Origin: Hymenopus coronatus
Lineage: Eukaryota; Arthropoda; Insecta; Mantodea; Hymenopodidae
DNA: 64,000 nt
Assembly (NCBI GenBank): GCA_030762935.1
Contig: CM060895.1
Coordinates: forward strand, 32,168,501 to 32,232,500
Direction: 5' to 3'
The notes beneath the pieces were generated by a model. The model made no database searches. It was not told the DNA's origin and worked only from the letters and a program-made list of their open reading frames with translations. Positions within the stretch are counted from its first letter, which is position 1. Every line of letters begins with the position of its first letter. Made by a program: the position numbers and the translations under genes. Positions 52,685 to 63,415 of this stretch are shown piece after piece.

Positions 52685-53445
52685 ATTACTTTCTCTAGCA
52701 CGTTTGTGCAAAGCACCTGTAAATAGACAACGTATTCTATTTTACCTAACAATTCGACACCGATGTTTCACTGAAAATACATGTTTTAGGGTCCAATGAA
52801 TTTGATAATGGTCCATGTGTGAGTGCTTGTTGACAACACAGCTCAAAAATGAAAAGACGATTAAATACCAAGCTTGGTATTTAAATTCAGTATCTTCCAA
52901 AGATTTGACACGAAGGTTTTCAGGAAAAATCCCTTACCCCATCTGCCCTCTACATGGAACATTTTTCGAATTCCTTATTTTCTCGGAAATGACTAATGAC
53001 TTTGATTAAAACACCACGTGTTTTAGATATTTAATGCAAAATAAATGTATACCTTTAAACTTCTGGACATAGTCTCAAAGACCTCTTTATTCTGGATAAC
53101 TTGTGTATAACTAGTAAACCATAAGAGATAAACAAAAACTTACTACACAAAAATAGAGCACACAAGTTGTATCATATATCATTTTTGTGGAGTAAACCTT
53201 TTCCAAGATTTTGTTTGTTATTGCATTCAATTTTAAACTACTTTAACTTTTCTCAAACGACTTTGGTTTCAATTATCTTTTGTTTAACTCCTGGCCACTG
53301 CAAAAAGAATCGAATTTCAATTGTTTCACATAGCGACCAGCTTTTAAACGATTTAACTTTCACTTTAGCTTAGTGTATTCCCTTATTTCCCTACTGATTA
53401 AAAGGAAGCAAGTAATAATATTAATTTTGCTGATATAGATAAAAG
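52685..53445 (+). mobile_element. HL870 copy, diverged, hairpin end lost
   Basis: TTACTTTCTCTAGCACG (palindrome decayed) to GGAAGCAAGTAATAATATTAA. The GT tract is replaced by GTGTGAGTGCTTGTTG. It runs directly into another same-strand copy. Confidence 0.85.
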
Positions 53446-53460
53446 TATTCTTTATTAAAA

Positions 53461-54210
53461 TAGTTTCTTTTGGAAGAGAAAGTGTGTATGTCTGTGTGTT
53501 TATGTGTCTGTGAACAAAAACGAAAAGACCGCTATATACTAAATTTGGTGTTTAACTTTAATATCTTCCAAGGATGTGACACGAAGTTTTTCAAGAGAAT
53601 CCTCCACCCCAAACTACCTTATACATGGAAACTTTTTTGAAAATGTTGTTTTCTTTCAAACATGGCTTAAACGATATTGATTAAAATAGAATATATTAAA
53701 GACGTTTAAATTCCAAATAAAATATTCATTTTGAATTTTCTGGGAATAACCTCTGAAGACCTCTTCATTTTGGGTAATAATTTTGCTAAATTTTTCATAA
53801 CTTACAAACCATAAAAGATACACAAACACTAATTATGCCAAAAATATATATCTTGTTAAAACACAGTCATAAACATTTTGCGTAGAGTTGACCATTTCGA
53901 GATATTCCTTGTTAATGGTTTCAGTTTTAAAATACCTAAACTTTTCTCATATGGGGAAAATGAAAACTTCTGGCAGTGAAAAGAAACGAATTTCAATCTC
54001 ATAGCAACCGATTTATAAAAGATTTGACTATCGCTTTAACCTAATGTACTCCCTTATTTTCTTCCACTTACAAAGAAGCAAGTAATAAGAGCATATCTGC
54101 TAATGTTTATCTCCATTAACATTAAGTAGATAGAAGAATACGCTTTTTAAGAATAATTTTTTACAGAGATGTAAAGAAAGTCATGTTACTGGAACACATA
54201 AAAGTTTTAT
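53461..54210 (+). mobile_element. HL870 copy, diverged, palindrome end lost
   Basis: Starts near TAGTTTCTTTTGGAAGAGAAAG and a GTGTGTATGTCTG tract and ends GTCATGTTACTGGAACACAT then AAAAGTTTT. Forms a head-to-tail pair with the previous copy. Confidence 0.87.
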
Positions 54211-54356
54211 TAAAGAAAATCTGACTAAAGAATTCTATCTGAGCATACTAGAAAGTGTAATTCATCCACTTACCATATTGTCACGTTAGAAAACCAAGTC
54301 AGTGAAGGGATCTTGGTGTGGAACAACCAAAATTTGCATTTTCAACAGGACCTATC

Positions 54357-54664
54357 TCTCATTCTCACACTCTATTACTCACTCACACTCTGACTCATTC
54401 ACACTCTCTCTCACTCACACTCATTCACACATTCTCTCAATCACTCACTCTCTCTCTCTCACTCACACACATTCTCACTCACTCTCACTCACTCACTCAC
54501 ACACTCTCTCTCTCACTCACTCACTCACGCTCACTCTCATTCACTCACACTCATTCCCACACTCTCACTCTCACTCTCACACTCATTCTCTCACTCACTC
54601 TCACTCTCAAACTCATTCTCTCACTCACTCTCCCTCTCACTCACTTTTATTCTCTCTCTCTCTC
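54357..54664 (+). repeat. Imperfect (CTCA/CTCT)n microsatellite, ~310 bp
   Basis: Pyrimidine/adenine repeat of CACTCA, CTCTCA and CTCTCT permutations. It leaves all plus frames open (Ser/His/Thr/Leu repeats up to 140 codons), which are artefacts. Confidence 0.96.
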
Positions 54665-54770
54665 TGATTCCTCGGTGACTTTAAAACATCCCACAAATGA
54701 AAGGTATCGTCAGAATGTACAGCGATTATTGGCGGAGTAATTGCTTTCTATTTCTTATATAACGATGATG

Positions 54771-54779
54771 ATAATAATA

Positions 54780-54837
<58 letters not shown>
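54771..54837. repeat. (AAT)n microsatellite
   Basis: About 20 AAT units with one interruption (AATAGAAT) near the left end. Confidence 0.97.
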
Positions 54838-55005
54838 TACATAATTAAACGAGGATTACTTTTGGTTTCAAGAAATGAAACTTCTTACTCCCGCTGACAA
54901 AATCTGACATATTTAAGAATGTATCAAGGAAGCCAAGCTAAACAAACATAAAAATTCATAGCAATTTTCATAGTTGCTATTTCCGGTACCATTTATTTAT
55001 GGTAG

Positions 55006-55085
55006 GCAGAGCAGGCATCTATTTCACGCCAAAATTCTACACCGATACTTATGAAGAAATTCTTGTTTTGAGATGCCAAAATCGA
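55006..55085 (+). mobile_element. HL870 head remnant
   Basis: AGCAGGCATCTATTTCACGCC, AAAATTCTACACCGATACTT and TTGTTTTGAGATGCC follow the order of the element's left end with many changes. Confidence 0.55.
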
Positions 55086-55244
55086 TCAATCTAGGTGTAA
55101 AATAATCCAAAAATCGCATAAGAATTAAATTAATATTTTATTATAATTATTTTATTTTGTGTTATTATTTTATTATAATATAAGGATTATTAAGAACGCA
55201 CGTCGATCGCAAACTACTCTTTAGTTCCAATAAAGACGGAACTG

Positions 55245-55935
55245 TTTATCTTAAAACGTGTATTTCCGATGAAATGTCGTTATCGAATTTTTAAAATACA
55301 AATACTTCCTCTACATATGTAGAAATTAAACTACAAACTTTTAGGATTTCAAGAGACATTAAAATGCTATTTCTGTAGAAGTCTCGGTTTCGCATCTTTT
55401 GGGGGAGTAAATACTTTATCTACTTATATAGTAGGTAAAATATACCATTTTTTGGGGGGGGGGGGATCGGCGAATCTCAGAACTGTATTTATGGTTATCT
55501 CTGAATATCGAATGTTTGGGTGGGATGCAATACTTCCAATGTATAAAGTAAAAACTCTTTCTTCAGATTCAGGGAACCCAAAAGCTGCATTTCTGATGAA
55601 ATCGAGTATCAAAGTTTTGAGTGAAGTATAACACTTCCTCTACTTATATAGAAAAGAACATAAAAGTGATTTCTAGGGATTTAGGAAATCTTCATATATT
55701 TCCGGAAAAATCTCGGTTTTGAGTTATCAGCTGGAGCACAATATTTTCTCTACTTGTATAGGCATGAAATACATTTTTTAGAATGTTGCGGATCTCAAAG
55801 CTAGAATTTCTGGTTAACATTTAGTATGGAATAGTTTGGATGGAATATAAATATGTAAAAATGTTTTCTTGGGATTCAGGGAATCCTAAAATATGAAATC
55901 TCGGTATTGAATTTTTGAATGCAACGCAAAACTAC
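55245..55935 (-). repeat. Tandem array of HL870 palindrome-end segments
   Basis: About seven diverged units of ~90-115 bp. Each repeats, in order: a 'GGATTCAGGGAAYCC' piece, AAAATATG or GCATTTCTGATG, a GAAATCTCGGTAT-like segment, a TTTTGGGTGGAGT-like segment, and TACTTCCTCTACTTATATAG with an A-rich end. These are the last ~105 bp of the element in reverse, repeated head-to-tail, without the rest of the element. Divergence is high, so the amplification is old. Confidence 0.7.
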
Positions 55936-57340
55936 TAAATTTTCTGCTGACTGTGACCATTTGCAATAACGAATTTCGTGCATAATGCCTTCTAAATTTA
56001 GCTGTTGCCTTCTTTACAGCATGAATTGGAATGAACAATGAATAATGTAATGGTGCTAACGCGGTTGTGTGGATTTTCCGAGTCCTACGTGTTCAGTGAA
56101 ACATGAAATTACATGAAATGTTAGTTTCCGAACTAGAGTTTAGTTCGTCTAAAGGCTTTAATGAAAGGTCTGCTATGGATGTTTGATACGATTATAAGTC
56201 GCCTCGTTGTTATCCATTCGCAGTGGGAAAATCCACAAAGTGCTTTGTATGATAATAGAGATTTTACGCAGAGTGGTCTTTCCACAGTAGACCCTAACTC
56301 ACACCAGGATAGCTACAGCAGATATGTTGTCGACCATAAGATATCTTAATATTTCCAAAGGTGAACCGATTTACATTTTGCCTTCTCTTCATGGAGTAGA
56401 AATACCAGAGGTCACCAATTGATTGCTGTTTAGGTAAAGCACCGAGAGAGCGAGAGAGAGCGAGAAACCCTTGTTCACTGCGTGACCTTCAACTTGGGGA
56501 AAATGTGTTCACTGCAGTGGCGGTATGCAACATTTTGCGTTTGACACATGTAATCCACAGTTCATAAGTTGCTATAGCTTATGTAGGGTCATGATTAATA
56601 TAATAATTAATCTATTATAATGTGTCTAACATTAATGCTGTTATTTATGGTACATACTTTCATTGGTTTGGTAGCCGTAACAAATAGTTGCCAAAGACAA
56701 TGGCGAGTCTTATAGTAGTATATAGTCTTATAGTAATCAACAAACTTTTAAACTCTGTCAGTACCACTATTATAAGCTAACAGTAGAAGAATTAATTTGT
56801 AACGAGAACCTTTCCAATTTATAACAGTGAGTATGAACAGGCTTCTTGTTAATTAATAGACATTTAACACAATTGGAAAAAAAGTTTCGCATTTATAGCA
56901 GTGAATATGAACAGGCATCTTGATATCAATTCAAGAAAACTACTACGTGCTTAAAAGGTGAAGCATTAGAAAGTAGTGGAAATTCAATCACTATACGCCA
57001 CTTTGTGTAAATAAGAAAGATGCCTCCCAGGCAGAAAGGAGGCATTGCCTTGCGTGCTGACACACGACTCACTGTCCCAGGAACGAGAGATACAGCATAG
57101 CTGATTCATCTACTTCACATCACGTGGAGTATTAATATTGACAAAAAATAAACTTAGAAAATACGCCATAAACTGTTAATTTATGGATGAAAATACCACA
57201 TTGTACAACATTTACACAGTGAGATCTGCAAAAAAAATTGAAAACCACGAATACAACGAAAACATTACACAAACCAGTTTAAACGTCTGACGTATATACA
57301 TAAAGTAAGTTCAAATATTAAACTACTATAAATATTATAA
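55936..57340. other. Spacer with a short duplication
   Basis: No gene supported. GTGAGTATGAACAGGCTTCTTG (~56827) recurs as GTGAATATGAACAGGCATCTTG (~56902) 75 bp later. A GA-rich run lies at 56443-56465. Confidence 0.4.
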
Positions 57341-57726
57341 TATTGGGATTTGGGGTTTATAAAACCTTGGGAAGATGTCCAAAAATATCAGTATTGGGGG
57401 AAGTATAGGGTTTACAAAACCTTGAGAACATGTCCAAAAATATCAATGTTGGAGTGACAATGTGGTTTTCGAAAACCTGCGAAGGTTTTCAAAAACTTGG
57501 GAAGATTTCCAAAAATGTCAATGTTGGGGAAACAATGTGGTTTTCAAAAACTTGGGAAGATTTCCAAAAGTATCAGTATTGGGGGGAAAAATAGGGTTTA
57601 CAAAACCTTGAGAACATATCCAAAAATATCAGTGTTGGGGAAACAATGTGGTATACAAAACCTTGAGAACATGTCCAAAAATATCAGTGTTGGGGAAACA
57701 GTGTGGTTTATAAAACTTGGGAAGAA
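57341..57726. repeat. 55-bp minisatellite, about seven units
   Basis: Unit: TATCAGTGTTGGGGAAACAA, TGTGGTATACAAAACC, then TTGAGAACATGTCCAAAAA (55 bp). Units differ in AACCTTGAGAACATG versus AACTTGGGAAGATTT. The array ends directly at a transposase relic. Confidence 0.93.
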
Positions 57727-57729
57727 CTG

Positions 57730-57965
57730 CTCTGTTCTGTTGTTCATACACCATTTTTTCTACGACTCCAATCACAGCACTTCGTAGATGATGTCTTGGA
57801 ATATTAGCAATTTCTTGCGAGATAGCATGTTTCAGTTGTATTTGGGGTTGTTGGATGTATCTGGAAAATTCGTTTTTTATAGTGATCCCACAAGCAAAGT
57901 CGGTCGGATTGAGATTTGGAGATCGCGGGGGCCACGTTGTTAGAATTTTACGAAAGGAAGATGAG
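57730..57965 (-). pseudogene. C-terminal fragment of a Tc1/mariner-superfamily transposase
   Basis: From ~57960 leftwards the minus strand reads KILTTWPPRSPNLNPTDFAC, then IQLKHAISQEIANIPRHHLR. 'WPPRSPxLxPxDF' is the third catalytic block of the Tc3-like insect group (compare the relic at 42249), and the Q..I..EI..IP...LR helix is its usual C-terminal part. The frame is open for ~70 codons; everything upstream is gone. It belongs to a different subfamily from the 42-kb relic. Confidence 0.75.
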
Positions 57966-58204
57966 TCTGCTTTTAAGTATTAAGAGTTGTACATTGAGAA
58001 AAACTCTTGTTGGTTTCATAAAGACATTGCATCAGCTATATTCTATCGTTAGTGATAAGTCATTATTTGTAACTTTGAAATTCTTATAGCTGTACGAGTG
58101 AAATTACTGATGCTTTATTCAACAAAACTGCACCCTTGGCAACGGTGAACTACAGAAAAGAAAACAAAACAAAATCCCATTACTTCCTCAATATGTGATT
58201 TATT
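57966..58204. other. Short unassigned spacer
   Basis: AT-rich, with no match to the missing upstream part of the transposase. Confidence 0.35.
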
Positions 58205-58632
58205 TATTTTCTTTACATAGTACATGGTACGTAGGTACAGAAGGTATTGCATTCCATTGAAAAATTCGATTCCGAAATTTCACCGAAAATGCACGCTTTA
58301 GGGTTGGTATTTACGTTTAGTATCTTCCAAAGATGTGACGCGAGAAAATCCAACCCAAACTACCCTTTATATAGAAAAATTTTCAAAAATGTTGATTTCC
58401 TCAAAAATGGCTAACGATTTTGATTGAAATAGCATGTATTACAGATATTTATGACAAAACGTATATATTTTGAATTTTCTCGGAATAGCTTTTGAAGAGC
58501 TCTTCATTCTGTGTGAATTTTGCATAACATGCAAACCATAAGAGATGGACGAAAACAAACTTACCACACAAAAATATAGATCTCGTTAAAATACGCAATT
58601 TATATCATATGCATTTTTTCGGTGAGCTTGTC
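58205..58632 (+). mobile_element. Host HL870 copy, left part, split by another HL870 copy
   Basis: TATTTTCTTTACATAGTACATGG to GCATTTTTTCGGTGAGCTTGTC. It stops in the element's own T-run and resumes at 59505 with AGATATTCTTTG, the next expected sequence. Confidence 0.9.
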
Positions 58633-59504
58633 TTTTTTACTTTCTCTACACGTACTATGTACCTACATAGTGTACAGAGAAGGTATTGTACCACCCAAAA
58701 TTTGATACCGAAATTTCAACGGAAATGTATGTTTTACGGTCCCCAGTATCCAAAAAAAGCATACTCACAAAAAGGTTTGTGTGTGTGTGTTTGTGTGTGT
58801 GTGTGTCCGTGTGTCAGTGTGTCTGTCAAAAAGTCGGTAAAATACCAAACTTGGTATTTAAGTTAAGTATCTTCCAGGGATGCTACACGAAGATTTTGAG
58901 AAAAATCCCGTCATTCCAAACCACCCTTTACATGGAACGTTTTTCGAAAATTTTAATTTTCTCAAAAATGGCTCTAACGATTTTGATTAAAATATCGTAT
59001 ATTAATGATATTTACTTGACAAATTAAATGTAAATATTGAATTTCCTGGGAATAGCCTCTGAAGACTGCTTTATTCTGGATGAATTTTATGGAATTTGGC
59101 ATAACTGCTAAACCGTAAGAGACGGAGAAAAACTTACCACACAAAAAATGTAGAGCAGTTTAAAACACACATTTATGCGCTGTGCATTTTTTTCGTGGAG
59201 TTGATCGTTTTTGAGATATTCATTGTTTTTGTTTTCAGCTTTAAAAAACTTATACTTTTCTCACACAGGAATTTGTCAACTCTTGCCCATACAAACAAAG
59301 GAACTTCAATCACATAGCAACCTTATCAATTTAACCTATGGTACGCCCTTATTTCCCTTCTACTTACAAAGAAGCAGGTAATAAGACTATTTCTACTAAT
59401 TTTTTCTCGATTAGCTTGAAGTAAATAGAAGCGTAAGCTTTTTAACAATAATTTGTGGCGGAGATGTAGAGAAAGACATGTGATTGGAACACATAAAGTT
59501 TTTT
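58633..59504 (+). mobile_element. Full-length HL870 nested in HL870: reference for the termini
   Basis: The core runs from A58639 (ACTTTCTCTACACGTACTAT) to 59498 (TGTGATTGGAACACATAAAG), 860 bp, flanked by TTTTTT at 58633-58638 and again at 59499-59504. Because the host copy continues exactly across the insertion, these are the true ends. The host site has a single T5 run in other copies. The GT region (58781-58825) is imperfect. Confidence 0.95.
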
Positions 59505-59685
59505 AGATATTCTTTGTAATGAGTTTCAGTTTTAAAACACTATCTTTTCAACCCCTGGCAATGCAAAGAAATGGATTTGAATCACATGAAAACCAACTTT
59601 TAAAAGATTTATCTATCACTTTAGCCTAGTGTATTCCCTTTATTTTCCTTCTACTTGCAAGAAGGCAAGTAATAATAGTTATTTA
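59505..59685 (+). mobile_element. Host HL870 copy, right part
   Basis: AGATATTCTTTGTAATGAGTTTCAG to GAAGGCAAGTAATAATAG continues 58205-58632 in the same frame of the consensus. The hairpin end is missing. Confidence 0.88.
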
Positions 59686-60191
59686 TGACGTAAGAGCGTA
59701 CAGTCATATGTTTTAATTCGAGCAGGAATATTATGAAAGGAGACACAACGAGCAACCACGCAAGATTAAAAGCAAACTTTATACTCGCGTATCATACAAT
59801 ATTTTTTACGAGAATGTTCTAATATTAAAAGGAAGGCAACGAAAGATGAAATACATTTGAGGTTAAATTTGGGCCATTCACCATGAGTTATAGTTTATTT
59901 ATTTTGCAGCGTTAGGGCAGGTAGTAAATTTGATTCTGCTTCTTTCGCAATTCTAAGGACATCATAATTCTCAAAATCTGCAATAATATTGGTTTATTAC
60001 GACCTACTTTAACCGATGTAACCCTAATATCGTGAATTATTTTGGCGAGTGTAAAGTTGAAACAGAATCACTTTACGCTTACATTTTACGCCTGCTGCAG
60101 TCCTTTGCGCGTGAATTCCGAGAAAAAAAGTCAAGTTTGCGATCTGAAATGAGCTCGTAAGCTACTCAACTACGCTCGGTCCTAAAAAAAG
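59686..60191. other. Spacer, nothing recognised
   Basis: No supported frame or repeat. Confidence 0.4.
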
Positions 60192-60303
60192 ACAATTTCT
60201 ACTAATGCTTATCTCGATTGGTATGAAGTAGATAAGAATAAGATTTCTAACAATAATTTGTTACAGTGGCGCAGAGTGCGTCATGTGAATGGAACATATA
60301 AGA
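60192..60303 (+). mobile_element. HL870 terminal fragment (hairpin end)
   Basis: ATTTCTACTAATGCTTATCTCG through to CATGTGAATGGAACATATAAGA. Its end T-run is shared with the start of the next copy. Confidence 0.87.
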
Positions 60304-61090
60304 TTTTTACTTTCTCTACACTGTTTTAGGGTCTCCTGTATCCAAAAAAAAGCATTTTCACAAAAAGTTCGTGTGTGTGTGTCCGTGTGACAGTTTGTCC
60401 GTGTGTCCGTGAACATGATAACTCAAAAACGAAGGGTCGGTAAAATACCAAACTTGGTATTTAAGCTTAGCATCTTCCAGGGATGCTACATGAAGATTTT
60501 CAAGAAAATCCCCCACCCACAACCACCCTTTACATGGAAAAAAAATCGAAAATTTTGATTTTATTAAAAATTCGATTTTGTTAAAATCTCTTATATTTAA
60601 GATATTTATATGGCAAATAAGATGTATATCTTGAATTTTCTGGGAATAACTTCTAAAGACCTCTTTATTCTGGATGATTTTATTGAATTTTGCATAACTG
60701 ATAGACAAAAACTTACTACACAAAAAATGTACATCACGATAAGACACACAATTTATGTCATATACATTTTTCGTGGAATTAATCGTTTTAGAGATATTCC
60801 TTGTTATTGGTTTCAGCTTTAAAACACTTATACTTTTCTCATACAGGAATTTGTCAACTCCTGTCCATACAAACAAAAGAACTTCAGTCACATAGCAATC
60901 AGCTTTGAATAATAATTTAGCCTATGCTACTCCCTTTTTTCCCTTCTACTTGCATGGAAGCAAGTAATAAGACTATTTATGCTAATGTTTTATCGACTAG
61001 AATGAAGTAAATAGAAGCATAAGCTTTTTAACAATAATTTGTTGCAGAGATGTAGAGAAAGTCATGTGAATGGAACGTATCAGCTTTTTT
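60304..61090 (+). mobile_element. HL870 copy, palindrome deleted
   Basis: TTTTTACTTTCTCTACA jumps straight to CTGTTTTAGGGTCTCC, losing ~95 bp as in the copy at 7449; the rest is complete to GTCATGTGAATGGAACGTAT, then CAGC and T7. The 177-codon minus-strand frame (60358-60891) across it is not conserved in other copies. Confidence 0.92.
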
Positions 61091-61960
61091 TAAAAATCCT
61101 GTCTCGGATATTATAATATTTATAGCGATTTAAATTTTGAAATTAATTTTGGAATACCCTATATATTTATAGGTTTAATTTGGAGTATGAAGTACCTTCC
61201 GACCTGTATGTACATAATTTGTAGGGTCATTAGCACGTGCAACATATTAGGCTTGATATTGAATACAATAACAAGGTGTTTATAATGGTAGTAATGCATA
61301 AAACCAAACAAACGCAATTATCCATAAGCTTGAGCGTGAGATATCCAGGTGCATGTTGGCCAGGTGGTTTATCACGACGGCATCAGACCATGTTTCTTCA
61401 GTATGCAGAAAATGAGGAGTCCCTCTTGTATTGTGAACCTGGAAACTGTTGCCCTTAGCATGTAAAGCAGCTAGGATGGGAAATGCGAGTGTTTGCGCGG
61501 CTTACTGACTCAGTAATTTGAGGGGTGCGAGAGAGTTTAAGGGGTGGCATTGCTCTTGTATTGGGAATCGATACCGTAAACACAAAGAAGAGGCCGCTCG
61601 CTATCTTGCCACCGGCGAATTATCCCCAACTCTAATGCGAAAGACTACTGCATTTTTCATTTCGGAGTTTTCTTTCTTTTATCTTCACTTTCTTTCCGAG
61701 ATTGCTTTTCTACCGTTTCAATTGCTAACCGGCGCCCCGAATGTGGAGCTAAGAGGGATCTAGTAGCTCAAGTTGCTCATTTGAGGACCAAAATGTAGAA
61801 TTTACATCGAGAGAAAAGTAGTACAGTGCTAACCAGTTGAAATGGTTCCATGGTAGACTGTCAGACTCTTATTTGGGAAGTACCTGAGTTACATTTGTAC
61901 ATGGAACAATACATTTTAAAAAAATAAATAATACATTTTAAAAATTTAAATAATACATTT
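61091..61960. other. Spacer, nothing recognised
   Basis: Moderately GC-rich at 61320-61760. Frames at 61237-61458 (73 codons) and 61518-61763 (81 codons) are unmatched; a TA/TTTAAA-rich part precedes 61960. Confidence 0.4.
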
Positions 61961-62200
61961 AAAAAATCTGATGCGATTCATTCTCTACATCTTTGTAACA
62001 AATTAGTTTTAGTTCCTTATATGTAGAAGGGAAATAAGGGAATAAGCCGACAGTCACATGTTTTAAAATGTGGTTGCTATCGCATCGAATTCCGTTTCTT
62101 TGCATGCCCGAAGTTGACAAGTTCCTGCATGAGAAATATTTAAGTGTTTTAAAAATGGAACTAATAACAAGGGATATCTCAAAAGCTGTAAACTCCACGA
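61961..62200 (-). mobile_element. HL870 terminal part, reversed, cut at its T-run
   Basis: AAAAAATCTGATGCGATTC to GTAAACTCCACG; breaks exactly at the internal A/T-run where the next copy starts. Confidence 0.87.
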
Positions 62201-62930
62201 AAAAAGATCTGATGTATTCCATTCACTTGACTTTCTATACATCTCTGCAACAAATTATTGTTAAAAAGCTTATGCTTCTTTTTACTTTATGCTCATCGAA
62301 AAACAAAATTAGTAGAAACAGTCCTATTACTTGTTTCCTTGTAAGTAGAAGCAAAATAAGGGAGTACCATAGGTTAAAGTGATAGTCGAAAGCTGGTTGC
62401 TATGTAATTGAAGTTCCTTTGTTTGTATGGACAGGAGTTGACAAATTCCTGAATGAGAAAAGTAAAGATTTTTAAAGCAGAAACCAAAAGCAAGGAATAT
62501 CTAAAAATCGATCAACTACACGAAACAAATGTATATAACATAAAGTGTGTGTTTTAACGTGCTTTATATATTTGTGTGGTAAATTTTTCTCCATTTCTTA
62601 CGGTTTAGCAGTTATGCAAAATTCAGCCAAATTTATCCAGAATAAACAGGTCTTCAAAAGCTATGCCCAGAAAATTAAAAATATACATTTTATTTGTGAT
62701 GTGAATATCTTTAATATACGGTATTATAATCAAAATCGTTAGAGCCATTTTTCAGAAAATAAAAATTTTCGGAAAATGTTCCATGTAAAGGGTAGCTGGG
62801 GATGGGGATATTTTCTTAAAACCTTCGTATCGCAGCATTAGAAGATGCTGAACTTAAATACCAAGTTTGGTATTTAACCAACTTTTCGTTTTTGAGCTAT
62901 ACTGCATACATAGATACACATACGAACACA
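62201..62930 (-). mobile_element. HL870 copy, reversed, left end missing
   Basis: AAAAAGATCTGATGTATTCC to TTTTTGAGCTATACTGC. It begins in the A-run of the previous copy's CTCCACGAAAAA segment, the same internal site as the nested insertion at 58633. Confidence 0.9.
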
Positions 62931-63050
62931 CGCAAATATTCAACATTTCAACACGCATTCAAAATGAAGATCGGTCAGTGGCCAGGACGGAATTAAGGGT
63001 GAGAACGAGAACCCTACTTCGGCGTTCATCTAAGATGATACCGCGTTTGT

Positions 63051-63244
63051 TCTGTTGGTAGTGTTTAACGTCCGCTTTAACTACTTATGGCATCGCAGGC
63101 GGTGACACTGATGATATAGATGGCGGGGGAAACCGGATAACCCGGAGAAAACCCGTCCCAGCGCCGCTTTGTCCACCACAAATGTCACATGCGGTATCTT
63201 GGGATCTATGTGAGGTCTAACCACTCGGCCACGGCGCGGCACCA
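63051..63244 (-). mobile_element. tRNA-derived SINE, family B, full length with TSD
   Basis: On the minus strand: GGTGCCGCGCCGTGGCCGAG with TGGTTAGACC (box A), a degenerate middle, GACGGGTTTTCTCCGGGTTA, TCATCAGTGTCACCGC and GTTAAACACT. Flanking repeats ATACCGCGTTTGT (63038-63050) and ATACCGCGGTTGT (63245-63257) differ at one of 13 positions. Head type: Leu/Ser-like tRNA. Confidence 0.9.
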
Positions 63245-63310
63245 ATACCGCGGTTGTGTTGCAATTTTCTTTCTAAGGGTTGGAATCTCTAAGGCGGTAG
63301 TAGACACACA

Positions 63311-63415
63311 GACTCACCAATTCCACCAAAACTCCCACGCTGGTACCGGAAATCGAAACCGGATCCCCCGCGCCAAAGGTAGGTGCACTACCACTGTGCT
63401 AACGGGATCCACATA
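63311..63415 (-). mobile_element. tRNA-like head of a family-C SINE
   Basis: On the minus strand GGATCCCGTTAGCACAGTGG (box A region), GTAGTGCACCTACC and GGTTTCGATTTCCGG (box B), then TACCAGCGTGGGAGTTTTGG. The part after box B matches 36605-36940. The three-base box-B changes mean it is not a working tRNA. Confidence 0.6.

Noticed and set aside
54302..54740. 121- and 140-codon Ser/His/Thr-rich frames
   Set aside because: Translation of the CTCA/CTCT microsatellite.
60358..60891. 177-codon minus-strand frame
   Set aside because: It lies wholly inside an HL870 copy, begins in the GT tract and is broken by frameshifts and stops in sibling copies, so it is not a conserved protein.
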